DNA from: RYN-230 sp963837335
GTDB lineage: Bacteria; Actinomycetota; Actinomycetes; Streptosporangiales; Streptosporangiaceae
Length of the DNA: 64,000 bases
Direction of reading: 5' to 3'
Assembly (NCBI GenBank): GCA_963837335.1
Contig: CAWINS010000042.1
Coordinates: 1 to 64,000, forward strand
Part shown: one piece after another, positions 51,170 through 60,403 of the stretch
How the letters are laid out: the number at the start of each line of letters is the position of its first letter
How positions within the stretch are numbered: the stretch's first letter is position 1
Made by a program: the position numbers and the translations under genes
The notes under the pieces: generated by a model
Told to the model about the DNA's origin: nothing
The model's database searches: none
Seen by the model: only the letters and a program-made list of their open reading frames with translations

Positions 51170-53036
51170 GACTCTGTTGGCTTATTGGTCGACACGCCGG
51201 GATAGTTCCGGGGTGCCGGGCAGTGCCTGGTTCATGATCGTCGGGCGGTCGCTGTGTTGTGCCTTCATTGTTGTAGTAGTGGCCGCAGAATCGGGTGGTC
51301 ATGTCGATGCAGCGAAGCCGTGGCCGGAGGTGCCGGCCGCGACCGCGAAAGTGGCGCGGGCGGCGTTCCGGAAGGGCAGCCTGGCGATACGGGCGCGTGA
51401 TGAGCTGGGCGCCTGGTACCAGGATGCGGATTTCGCGGCGGGGTATGGGGTGCGGGGTGCGCCGGGGATCTCCAAGGCGCAGCTGGCGATGGTGACGGTG
51501 TTGCAGTTCGCGGAGAACCTGACTGACGGCAGGCCGCGGATGCGGTGCGGGGGCGGCTGGACTGGAAATACGCCCTGGGCCTGGCGTTAGACGATGAGGG
51601 TTTTGATTTCAGCGTGCTGGGTGAGTTCCGGTCCCGGCTGGTCGCCGCGGGCCTGGAACGGAGCCTGTTTGAGCTGCTGCTGGCCCGGCTGAAAGAGCTC
51701 GGCCTGGTGCAGCCCGGGGGGACGCAGCGGACTGATTCCACCCATGTGCTGGGCGCGATCGCGGACCTGAACCGGCTGGAGCTGGCCGGGGAGACGGTCC
51801 GGGCCGCGCTGGAGACCCTGGCCGCGGCCGCGCCGGACTGGCTGGCGGGGGTGATCGACGCCTCCTGGCAGGAGGTTTACGGGCAGCGGATCGACGGGTG
51901 GCGGCTGCGGCCAGCCAGGCCAGGCGCACGGAGCTGGCCTCGCAGTACGGCCGCGACGGCTACCACCTGCTGGAAGCGGCCTGGATCGCCAGGGGCGCCG
52001 GGGTGGCTGCGGGAGCTGCCCGCAGTGGAGGTGCTGCGCCGGGTCTGGGTCCAGCAGTACACCCGGGCGGAGGATGGGACGGTGACACGGCGGGAGGCAG
52101 GCTTCGAGCTTGGCCTCCCGCCCGGCAGATCCCGGATCGCGTCCCCGTATGACCTGGACGCGCGCTATAGCCAGAAACGAGGCAAGGGGTGGCAGGGATA
52201 CAAAGTCCACCTCACCGAGACCTGCACCCACCCGAACCCCGGCGCAGCGCGGGCGCGGGCGGCCCGGCTGCCGCCGGCGGGCTGGCGTCCGGGCGGGCAG
52301 CACCCCCGAACCTGATCACGAACGTGGCCACCACCGCCGCGACCGTGCCGGACGCCGCGATGACAGAGCCGGTGCACGACATGCTCGCCGCCGCGGGCCT
52401 GACTCCCGCCGAGCACGCCGCTGACGCGGCGTACGCCGGCGCGGACCTGCTGCTGGCCGCCCGGGCCCGCGGCATCACCCTGCTCGCCCCCCTCGCTGCC
52501 GCGTCCTCCCCCCAGGCCCGCGCCGGCGGCTACACCGCGGACATGTTTGACATCGACTGGGACCGCCAGCAGGTCACCTGCCCCCAGGGCGCGGCCAGCC
52601 TCCCCTGGTCCGCCGCCCGCCCCGGCGGCCGCGACGGGTTCATCGTCCGGTTCCCTCCCGCCGCCTGCCGGGCCTGCCCGGCCCGGGCCAAGTGCACTAC
52701 CTCGGTCTACCGGCCACCTGTTCCTGCGTCCCCGCGAGATCCACGAGGCCGTCACCGCCCTGCGGGCCAGCCAGACCGCCCAGGAGTGGCAAGACCGGTA
52801 CGCCATCCGGGCCGGCGTCGAGGGCACCATCCGGCAGGCCACCGCCGTCACCGGCATCCGCACCGCCCGCTACCGCGGACTGCCCAAAACCAGCCTCGAG
52901 CACGCTGCCGCCGCCACCGCCATCAACCTGATCCGCCTCGACGCCTGGCACACCAGCAAGCCGCTTGACCGGACCCGGACCACTCACCTCCAGCGGCTCA
53001 GCCTCGCCGCCTGAACCCCAATAAGCCAACAGAGTC
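51170..53036. mobile_element. IS1182-family insertion sequence
   Basis: About 1,867 bp bounded by perfect 19-bp inverted repeats: GACTCTGTTGGCTTATTGG at 51170-51188 and its complement at 53018-53036. The same 6-bp ACCAAA lies directly outside each end (51164-51169 and 53037-53042), the target duplication of a recent insertion. The single transposase gene fills it. The element disrupts a hairpin in the spacer between the RHH operon and pheA, not a gene. Confidence 0.9.
51301..53014 (+). pseudogene. IS1182-type transposase, several frame breaks
   Basis: Joined across frames, the product is about 570 residues of the IS1182 DDE transposase family: an N-terminal part with AGYGVRGAPGISKAQLAMV, KYALGLALDDEGFDFSVLGEFR and RTDSTHVLGAIADLNRLELA (first catalytic Asp region), a central part with AADAAYAGADLLLAAR (second Asp region), and a C-terminal part with HEAVTALRAS and EGTIRQATAVTGIRTARYRGLPKTSLEHAAAA (the Glu region). 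Frame changes occur near 51310, 51535, 51900, 51980, 52230 and 52715. The ends and the target duplication are perfect, so base-calling indels are more likely than decay. No passenger gene. Confidence 0.85.
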
Positions 53037-53166
53037 ACCAAACACGTGATATGTGGCGGGCTCGGAGCCAGGTGCCCTCCCGGCCGCTGATATCCTCACG
53101 CACTGTTACGCGGTTATCTGGCGCAACCGGAAGTCCTCAGCGTGACGGCCATCCAGCGAAGGCGAC

Positions 53167-54136
53167 GTGATCGCACTGTCCCGCACCGACTCAGAGCCTG
53201 ACCCCCCCGCCAAGCCCGTGCCGTACGCCTACCTGGGACCCGAGGGAACCTTCACCGAGGCGGCGCTGCTGGCCTTCGATCCGGGGGCCGCGGGCCACGC
53301 CCTGCCCTGCGTGAGCATCCAGGCCACCCTCGAGGCGGTGCGCGGCGGCGCGGCCGAGCAGGGCATCGTGCCCATCGAGAATTCGGTGGAGGGCGCGGTC
53401 ACCGCCACCCTCGACGAGCTGGCCACCGGCCAGGATCTCGTGATCAGCGCGGAGGTCCCGCTGCCGGTGGCGTTCGCGCTGCTGGCCCGGCCCGGCACCC
53501 AGCTCGGCGACGTCACCACGGTGGGCGGTCACCCGCAGGCCCAGGCCCAGTGCCGGCACTGGCTGGAGGAACATCTAGCCGCACGCGGCGTGGCGGCCCG
53601 CCGCATCCAACGCCGAGGCGGCCCGCCAGGTCGCGGACGGGCAGCTCGACGCGGCACTGGCGGGCGCGTTCGCGGCGGACACCTACGGCCTCGTGGTGCT
53701 GGTCCCCGACACTCACGATCACGCGAACGCGGTGACCCGTTTCGTCGTGGTCAACCAGCCGGGCCCGCTGCCCGCGGCGACCGGGTCGGACCGGACCTCG
53801 CTGGTGGCGTTCCTGCGCGAGGACCATCCCGGTGCCCTGATGGAGCTCCTCACCGAGTTCGCGGTGCGCGGCATCAACCTGATCCGCATCGAGTCCCGGC
53901 CCACCGGCGACGGGCTCGGCAAGTACTACTTCTCCATCGACTGCGAGGGCCACGTGGACGATGCCCGGGTGGGCGAGGCGCTGATGGGCCTGCGCCGGGT
54001 CTGCGCGGACGTCAGGTTCCTGGGCAGTTACCCGCGGCATGACGGCGGGCTCACCCACGTCCGGCGCGGCACCTCCGACGGGGAGTTCGCGCAGGCGGCC
54101 GCCTGGCTGTCGCGGCTGCGCTACGGCCGGGTCTGA
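53167..54136 (+). CDS. pheA: Prephenate dehydratase (one frame break)
   Basis: Converts prephenate to phenylpyruvate in phenylalanine biosynthesis. GTG 53167 has GAAGG upstream. The catalytic domain carries YLGPEGTFTEAALL, IVPIENSVEGAVTATLDEL and the TRFVVV strand; the C-terminal ACT domain has GALMELLTEFAVRGINLIRIESRP, including the ESRP feedback-binding motif for phenylalanine. The frame changes near 53606 between AARR and NAEAARQVADGQ; one extra C there accounts for it. Total length matches the family (about 320). Located downstream of the insertion sequence. Confidence 0.92.
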
Positions 54137-54155
54137 CCCGGCTCGCGGCCCGGCT

Positions 54156-54698
54156 TTACAGGTACGGGCCTGAGCCCCGCGCGGCCTGCTGCGGACCGGT
54201 GTCCTCGCCCGGCGCCATGCCCGGCGGCAGGGCCCGGCGCATCTGCTCCAGCTGCGCCCGCGCGGCCATCTGCTGCGCGAAGAGCGTGGTCTGGATGCCG
54301 TGGAACAGGCCTTCCAGCCAGCCCACCAGCTGAGCCTGGGCCACCCTCAGCTCAGCCTCGCTCGGCACCGTGTCGTCGGCGAAGGGAAGGGACAGCCGCT
54401 CCAGCTCATCGACCAGCTCCGGCGCCAGCCCATCCTCGAGTTCCTTGATCGAGCTCTGGTGGATCTCGCGCAGCCTGGCCCGGCTCTTCTCGTCCAGCGG
54501 GGCGGCCCGGACCTCCTCCAGCAACTGCCGGATCATGCTCCCGATCCGCATGACCTTCGCGGGCTGCTCGACCATCTCCATGACCGGCCGCTCGCCGGTG
54601 TTCTCACCCTCGCCGCCATCGGCGTCCACCGTGATGCCGTCCGGGCCCACCACCACAACTTTGGCGCCCTGGCCGGCCTCGGGGTTGCGTTCGCTCAT
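54156..54698 (-). CDS. bpa: Bacterial proteasome activator Bpa
   Basis: A 180-residue DUF2587 protein (the mycobacterial homologue is Rv3780, 178 residues). The core helical region KVMRIGSMIRQLLEEVRAAPLDEKSRARLREIHQSSI... forms the ring-shaped dodecamer, and the C-terminus ends GSGPYL, matching the GQYL/GPYL docking motif that opens the 20S proteasome gate. It allows ATP-independent degradation of unfolded or HspR-like substrates. The N-terminal 30 residues are acidic and disordered. Convergent with pheA. No pup or proteasome genes are in the window. Confidence 0.95.
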   Translation of the reverse strand: MSERNPEAGQGAKVVVVGPDGITVDADGGEGENTGERPVMEMVEQPAKVMRIGSMIRQLLEEVRAAPLDEKSRARLREIHQSSIKELEDGLAPELVDELERLSLPFADDTVPSEAELRVAQAQLVGWLEGLFHGIQTTLFAQQMAARAQLEQMRRALPPGMAPGEDTGPQQAARGSGPYL

Positions 54699-54805
54699 GG
54701 TCCTAGTCTTGCCCCTCCCGGGTAGTGGCTGCGCCAGGGGGTGCGTACCCGGCCGGAATGTCCCGCGGACCCTCAGCCGAGGCTGATCCAGCTGACCAGC
54801 AAGAA

Positions 54806-55783
54806 CTAGTTGGCCAGCAGGATCTTTCCGATATGCGTGCCGTCGTCGATCAGCCGGTGCGCCTCCGCCGCCTCGGCCATCGGCAGTACGGCGTGGATGA
54901 CCGGGACCACCTTCCCGGCACTGATGAGGGGCCAGATGTGCTCCCGGGTGGCCGCCACCACCTCGGCCTTTTCCGCGTCGGTCCGGGTCCGCAGGGTGGC
55001 GGCGGCCATCGAGATCCGCTTCTGCATCATCAGCCCCAGGTCAATCTCGCCGCGGCTGCCACCCCGGGTGGCGATGATCTCCAGGCGTCCCCAGCTGGCC
55101 AGCGCGTCGAGGTTTCCGGCCAGGTACGGGCCGCCCATGATGTCGAGGATGACGTCCGCGCCCTGCCCGCCGGTGAATTTCAGCACGGCGGCGGTGAAGT
55201 CGTCGTCCCGGTAGGAGATGGCCAGGTCGGCCCCGAGTTCACGGCAGCGGGCCAGCTTCTCCGCCGACCCCGCGGTACAGGCCACCGTGCAGCCCTCGGC
55301 CTTCGCGATCTGGATCGCGAACGTCCCGATGCCGCCGGCCCCGCCGTGGACCAGGAACGTCTCGCCGGGCGCCAGCCGCGCCTGCTGGTACACGGTGCCC
55401 TGGATGGTGCACGTCGCCTCCGGCAGCGCGGCCGAGTCCACCAGGGATACTCCGTCCGGGATGGGCAGCAACTGCCCCTGGGGCACAGCGACCTGCTCCG
55501 CGTACGCGCCGCCGCCCAGCAGGGCGCACACCTCGTCGCCGACCTGCCAGCCAGCGACGTCCGGGCCCAGCTCGATGATCTTGCCGGAGCATTCCATGCC
55601 GGGGTAGGGCGGCGACCCTGGCGGCGGGGGATAGTAACCCTGGCGCTGCAGGACATCGGCGCGGTTCAGCCCGGCCGCCGCGACCGCCACAAGCACCTCA
55701 CCCGGGCCCGGCACCGGATCGGGCACCTCTTCCAGGCGCAGGACCTCGGGTCCGCCGGGCTGGGTGATAACGACCGCACGCAT
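54806..55783 (-). CDS. Zinc-free quinone oxidoreductase (MDR superfamily)
   Basis: A 325-residue medium-chain dehydrogenase of the QOR/PIG3 type. ATG 55783 has CAGGAGA upstream. It opens MRAVVITQPGGPEVLRLEEVP, has YPGMECSGKIIELGPDV, the cofactor-binding HGGAGGIGTFAIQIAK and the C-terminal GKILL. No zinc ligands of the alcohol dehydrogenase kind are present, so it should be an NADPH-dependent quinone or enone reductase. Convergent with bpa side and divergent from the ParA-like gene. Confidence 0.93.
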   Translation of the reverse strand: MRAVVITQPGGPEVLRLEEVPDPVPGPGEVLVAVAAAGLNRADVLQRQGYYPPPPGSPPYPGMECSGKIIELGPDVAGWQVGDEVCALLGGGAYAEQVAVPQGQLLPIPDGVSLVDSAALPEATCTIQGTVYQQARLAPGETFLVHGGAGGIGTFAIQIAKAEGCTVACTAGSAEKLARCRELGADLAISYRDDDFTAAVLKFTGGQGADVILDIMGGPYLAGNLDALASWGRLEIIATRGGSRGEIDLGLMMQKRISMAAATLRTRTDAEKAEVVAATREHIWPLISAGKVVPVIHAVLPMAEAAEAHRLIDDGTHIGKILLAN

Positions 55784-55916
55784 GACGTTTCTCCTGATTG
55801 CCGCAGCCCAGGCTGTGCTGGGGCGAGCTCGGTAGCTTAGGCTTCGATGAGGTGCACATCCGGTCCCCTGCCGGCACGTCATTCTCCTACACCGATCAGA
55901 GCGGAGGGGAACGACC

Positions 55917-57440
55917 TTGGCTGATCAGGACCTGGACCGCAGCGAGGCGGCACAGACGGGTGAGGCTCGCGTCCCCCGGCCTGGCCAGGATCAGCCGTCA
56001 CGGGCGCCCGGCCAGCAGCCACCGCCCGGGACCCGCGGCGGCTCAAACCCCGAGGTCCCCGACCCGCAGCCGGAACTGCCGGATGCCTTCGCGCCCGGGC
56101 TGGCCCTGAGCGCGGATGGTGATCCCGCGCTGGACGCTGGGGGCACGGAACCAGGCGATGCCGGGGATCCTTACGGGCCGCCCGACGACCTTGACACCGC
56201 TGATGCGTACGGCCCGGCGGAGGAGGACGGCACCGCTGATGCTTACGACCCGGGCAGCTACGGCCTTGGTGCGCTCGGCCTGGTGGGCGACGACTATGAC
56301 ACCGGCGATGGATACCGGACTTCCGGCGACCACGAGGAGCCGGGCCAGGACTCGCCCCTGTCGCTGATCCAGAACTCCGGCCGGCCCCCCGGGGCCGATT
56401 CCTGGCTGGCGGAGCCAGGAGGACCGGACGCTGGCCCCGCGGAATTCCGTGAGAGACAGGGTTCCCCCGCCCCGCTACCATCCCAACCGCAGCCACCCGC
56501 GCCCCAGCCGGCACCCGCACCTTCGCAGCCGGTCACGGCCGACAGCCTCACCACCGACCTGCTCTTGCCAGGGAGGCACAAAGCTCCGGTCGGCGGCTGG
56601 CGCCGCGCAGTCTTCACGGTGACCGGCGGCCTGGTCCGCCCGCCCGAGTCCGCGGCGCAGCGGCGCCGCCGGGAACTGATCGCCCGGGCCCGCACCCCGG
56701 TCACCGGCGGGCATCACCGGGTCGCGGTAGTGAGCCTGAAGGGCGGCGTCGGCAAGACCACGACCACCGTGGGCCTGGGCGCCATGCTGGCCTCGCTGCG
56801 CGGGGACCGGGTCATCGCGGTGGACGCCAACCCCGACCGGGGCACCCTGTCCGACAAGGTCCGGCTGGAGACCGCCGCCACCGTCCGCGACCTGCTGAAC
56901 GAGCAGTACCAGATCCAGCGGTACACCGACGTCCGGGCGTACACCACGCAGGCCGCGAGCCGGCTCGAGGTGCTCGCCTCCGATCGCGATCCCACCGTGT
57001 CGGTGGCGTTCAGCGAGCAGGACTACTGCGACGTGTGTCAGGTGCTGGAGCACTACTACTCGATCTGCCTCACCGATTGCGGGACCGGCCTGCTGCACTC
57101 GGCCATGACCGGAGTGCTGCGCCTGGCCGACCAGATCGTCGTGGTCAGCTCGCCGTCGGTGGACGGGGCGCGGAGCGCGAGCGCCACGCTGGACTGGCTG
57201 CAGGCGCACGGCCACGGAGACCTGGTCCGGAACGCGGTGGTAGTGCTCGCCGTGATCCGCCCGCGGACCAGGAGCGGGGTGGACCTGGACCGCCTGGAGC
57301 AGCACTTCGCCGCGCGCTGCCGGGCCGTGGTCAGGGTCCCGTACGACGCGCACCTGGACGAGGGCGCTGAGGTGGAGCTGTCCCGGCTGAACCGGGCCAC
57401 GGTTGACGCCTACCTGATGCTGGCCGCGGAGGTCGGCTGA
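55917..57440 (+). CDS. MinD/ParA-like ATPase with long disordered N-terminus
   Basis: A 507-residue protein. The first 255 residues are Asp/Pro/Gly-rich with repeated (A)DAYGP/DPG units and no predicted fold. The deviant-Walker ATPase domain follows: VAVVSLKGGVGKTTTTVGLG (about residues 265-284), VIAVDANPDRGTLSDK, and SICLTDCGTGLLHSAM (Walker B). It resembles MinD-like ATPases associated with type VII secretion (EspI-like) and with Streptomyces partition-like proteins, but no ESX gene is near. TTG 55917 is the start because GGAGGGGA lies six bases upstream. Activity: ATP-driven membrane or protein cycling (inference). Confidence 0.85.
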   Translation: MADQDLDRSEAAQTGEARVPRPGQDQPSRAPGQQPPPGTRGGSNPEVPDPQPELPDAFAPGLALSADGDPALDAGGTEPGDAGDPYGPPDDLDTADAYGPAEEDGTADAYDPGSYGLGALGLVGDDYDTGDGYRTSGDHEEPGQDSPLSLIQNSGRPPGADSWLAEPGGPDAGPAEFRERQGSPAPLPSQPQPPAPQPAPAPSQPVTADSLTTDLLLPGRHKAPVGGWRRAVFTVTGGLVRPPESAAQRRRRELIARARTPVTGGHHRVAVVSLKGGVGKTTTTVGLGAMLASLRGDRVIAVDANPDRGTLSDKVRLETAATVRDLLNEQYQIQRYTDVRAYTTQAASRLEVLASDRDPTVSVAFSEQDYCDVCQVLEHYYSICLTDCGTGLLHSAMTGVLRLADQIVVVSSPSVDGARSASATLDWLQAHGHGDLVRNAVVVLAVIRPRTRSGVDLDRLEQHFAARCRAVVRVPYDAHLDEGAEVELSRLNRATVDAYLMLAAEVG

Positions 57441-57558
57441 CGCCTTCGCCAGCCCACCGGAAATGCGTCCGCTAGCCGCCCCCGCCGGGCCGATCGCCGC
57501 CCGGTGCAACCGCGATTCGCCGTCAGCGAAAACCGCGCCCGCCAGCCCCCGCCCCGTC

Positions 57559-60399
57559 CTAGAGACGAGGGTCCACCGGCTCGGATTCCAGCGCCAGCAC
57601 TCCGAACACCGCTTCGTGGATCCGCCACAACGGCTCGCCCCGCGCGCCCCGGTCCAGTGCCTCGAGCCCCAGGGCGTACTCCCGCAGCGCCAGTGAGCGC
57701 TTGCGGCCGAGGTTGCGGTCCCGGAGCCGGGCCAGGTTGGCGGGCTCGGTGTAGTCGGGGCCGTAAATGATCCGCAGGTACTCCCGGCCCCGGACCTTGA
57801 TGCCCGGCTGGGCCAGACCGCGGCCACCCCGGGTCTGGGCGGCCCGGGTCAGGTTGGCGTGCGGCTTGACGACCATGCCCTCACCGCCGGCCCCGGTCAG
57901 CTCTTCCCACCAGGCTGATCCCGGCCGCCACGGAGTCCGGGTCGGCCGTGTCCACCCGCAGCCGCCGGGTCACGGTGATGAGCTCCGGGGCGGCCGCCGC
58001 CAGCCGGTCGGCCAGGCTCAGATGCCAGGAGTGATCACGTTCGTGGTAGACGGCGCCCTCGGTGGCCAGGATCTGGAACGGCGCCAGCCGCACCCCGTCC
58101 AGGCCATCCACCGGCCAGCAGTAGCGGCGGTAGGCGGCGGTGAACGCCTCGGCGTTGGCGGCCCGGGCCATGGTCCTCGCGGCCAGCCCGGCCGCGTCGA
58201 CCCCCCGTGCCGCCGCCTCGGCGAGCAGCCGGACGGCCTCGGGCAGTGCGGCCCGGGCCGCGGCGCCGACCGCGGCGTACTGGTGCCGGAGCAGGTCCCC
58301 GGCCTTGACCGACCAGGGCATCAGCTCGCAGTCGAGCAGCACCCATCCAGTGCCCAGCTCGTCCCAGAGACCGGCCGCGCCGATCCCGGCGCGTACCGAG
58401 TCCAGCAACTGCCGCGTGAGCGCGGGCCGGCTCTGTTCCCGGGGCCTACGGCCGGCCGCTCTGTTCCCGGGCCGGCCTACGGGCCGGTCCGCTCTGTTCC
58501 CCGGCCGGGCTACGGCCCGGTCCGAAGAACGGCCGTCCGGTCCGGGTGTACACGGCCCCGGGCATGCCGTCCGGCACGCCGAACCGGGCCTGGGCCGTCT
58601 CCTCGTCACGGCAGGCCAGCACCACGGCCCGCGAGCCCATGTGCTTTTCCTCGCAGAGCACGTCCGTGACCCCCTCGGCCTGGTAGGCCGCGAACGCCTC
58701 GGCCGGATGCTCCAGCAGATCCGGCCGGCCGGATGTGGCGGACGGCGACATGGTCGGGGGGAGATAGAGCAGCCACCGGGGATCCACCGCGAACCGGCTC
58801 ATCACCTCGAGCGCCCCGGCCGCGTTCTCCTCGCGGACCGTGACCCGGCCCTGGTAGCCGGTCTCGATCACCCGCTTGCCCAGCACGTCGGTGATGTCCA
58901 GCACGCCGGGATCCCGGCGGGCCGCCGCGGTGCTGGCGTCGCCGGTGGTGCTGATGCCCGTGGTGCTGGCGCCTGGCAGGCGTGGGCGCCCGTGACGCTG
59001 GCCGGGTCGCGGTCGCCGGCGGTGCTGGAGGCGTTAGGGGAAAGCAGAGGCCGGGCGGGCTCGTACCAGACCCGCTCGGCGGGGACCGAGACGAGCTCCT
59101 TCTCCGGGTAGCGCAGCGCGGTCAGCCGCCCGCCGAAGACGCACCCGGTGTCCAGGCACAGGGTGTTGTTGACCCACTCCGGGTCCGGCGTGGGCGTGTG
59201 GCCGTACAGCACCATGGCCCGGCCCCGGTAGTCCTGGGCCCACGGGTAGCGGACCGGCAGCCCGAACTCGTCCGTCTCGCCGGTCGTGTCCCCGTACAGC
59301 GCGAAACTGCGCACCCGGCCGGACGCGCGGCCGTGGTAGGCCTCTTTCAGCCCGGCGTGCGCCACCACCAGCCGGCCGCCGTCCAGCACCAGGTGCGAGA
59401 CGAGGCCGTGGCAGAACCCGGCGACGTCTTTGCGGAACGCCTCGTCCTCACCGGCCAGCTGGCTGAGCGTCTCGGCCAGCCCGTGACTGACCTGGACGTT
59501 CCGCCCGGACAGCGCCCGGGTCAGCTTGTTCTCGTGGTTGCCGGGGACGGCCAGGGCGTGGCCCGCCGCGGCCATGCCCATCACCAGCCGGAGCACTCCG
59601 GGTGAGTCGGGTCCCCGGTCGACCAGGTCGCCGAGGAACAGCGCCGTCCGGCCGTCGGGCGGCACCGCGTCGAGGGCGCGCCCCGCCGCGTCCCGGGTGA
59701 TGGTGTAGCCGAGCTTGCCGAGCAGCGCCTCCAGTTCGGTACGGCAGCCGTGCACGTCGCCGATCACGTCGAACGGCCCGGTCCGGTCGCGGTAGTCAGT
59801 GAGCAGCCGTTCGCGGACCACCACGGCCGCGTCGACCTGGGCGGGGCTGCGGAGGACGTGGACTTTGCGGAACCCTTCCCGGCTGAGCGACCGGAGTGAG
59901 CGGCGCAGCTGGTCGTGCTGGCGGGCGATCACCTGCGCCCCGAACGTGCGGTCCGGGCGGCTCTCGTTCCGCTGCGCACACAGGCTTTTCGGCAGGTCCA
60001 GCACGATCGCGACGGGCAGCACGTCGTGGGCGCGGGCCAGTTCCACGAACTGCTTGCGCGCGGCCGGCTGGACGTTGGTCGCGTCCACCACCGTCAGCCG
60101 TCCGGCCGCCAGCCGCTTGCCCGCGATGTATTCCAGGACGTCGAACGCGTCGGCGGTGGCGGCCTGGTCGTTCTCGTCGTCGGCGACCAGCCCGCGGCAG
60201 AAGTCACTGGAGATCACCTCGAACGGCCCGAAATGCTGGCGGGCGAACGTGGTCTTGCCCGAGCCGGACACGCCCACCAGCACGACCAGGGACAGCTCGG
60301 GGATGCTGAGTTCCCGCGGCTCGGTGCTGGCTGGACCAGGGCTGGCTGGACCGTGCTGGCTGAACCAGTGCTGGCTGAGTCGGGGACTTCTGGGGTCAC
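57559..60399 (-). CDS. pnkp: RNA repair polynucleotide kinase-phosphatase-ligase Pnkp (frame breaks)
   Basis: A three-domain RNA repair enzyme. GTG 60399 lies four bases after the hen1 stop. Kinase domain: GVSGSGKTTFARQHF (P-loop). Phosphatase domain: DVIGDVHGC, FLGDLVDRGPDS, GNHENK. Ligase domain: CEEKHMGSRAVV (motif I, KxxG), LLDCELMPWSVKAGD and GEGMVVKP (motif IV). The frame breaks near 60345 (a 14-nt unit in a 15-nt repeat), 58920, 58500 (in a minisatellite) and 57917. Restored, the length of about 945 residues is at the long end (usual about 850), with the excess in the repeats. With Hen1 it seals ribotoxin-cleaved tRNA. In-frame the kinase begins LSIPELSLVVLVG. Confidence 0.9.
58425..58521. 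repeat. Irregular minisatellite in the ligase domain of pnkp
   Basis: Three units built on GCTCTGTTCCC and GGCCTAC (lengths about 25, 31 and 33), between motif I and the LLDCEL segment of the ligase. The unit lengths are not multiples of three, so the frame shifts inside the array. Confidence 0.75.
60324..60382. repeat. 15-bp minisatellite at the 5' end of pnkp
   Basis: Four units at 60324-60338, 60339-60352 (14 nt), 60353-60367 and 60368-60382, consensus GTGCTGGCTG(A/G)(A/C)CCA on the + strand. Nearly identical to the array at 4231-4275. The 14-nt unit creates the first frame break of pnkp: adding its missing base restores the N-terminus from GTG 60399 into LSIPELSLVVLVG. Confidence 0.85.
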
Positions 60400-60403
60400 G
60401 GAG

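Larger units (their letters stand above)
51109..53057. repeat. 76-nt imperfect hairpin interrupted by the IS element
   Basis: Removing the element and one copy of its target duplication restores GCCACATATCACGT(51109-51122)...ACGTGATATGTGGC (53044-53057). The left arm 51109-51133 and the right arm 51160-51169 plus 53043-53057 form a 25-bp stem with two mismatches around a 26-nt loop (51134-51159). It may be a terminator-like or MITE-like element. Confidence 0.75.

Noticed and set aside
57881..58609. Independent 242-codon gene in the RNA repair region
   Set aside because: It is the middle of the Pnkp ligase domain displaced by frame breaks on both sides.
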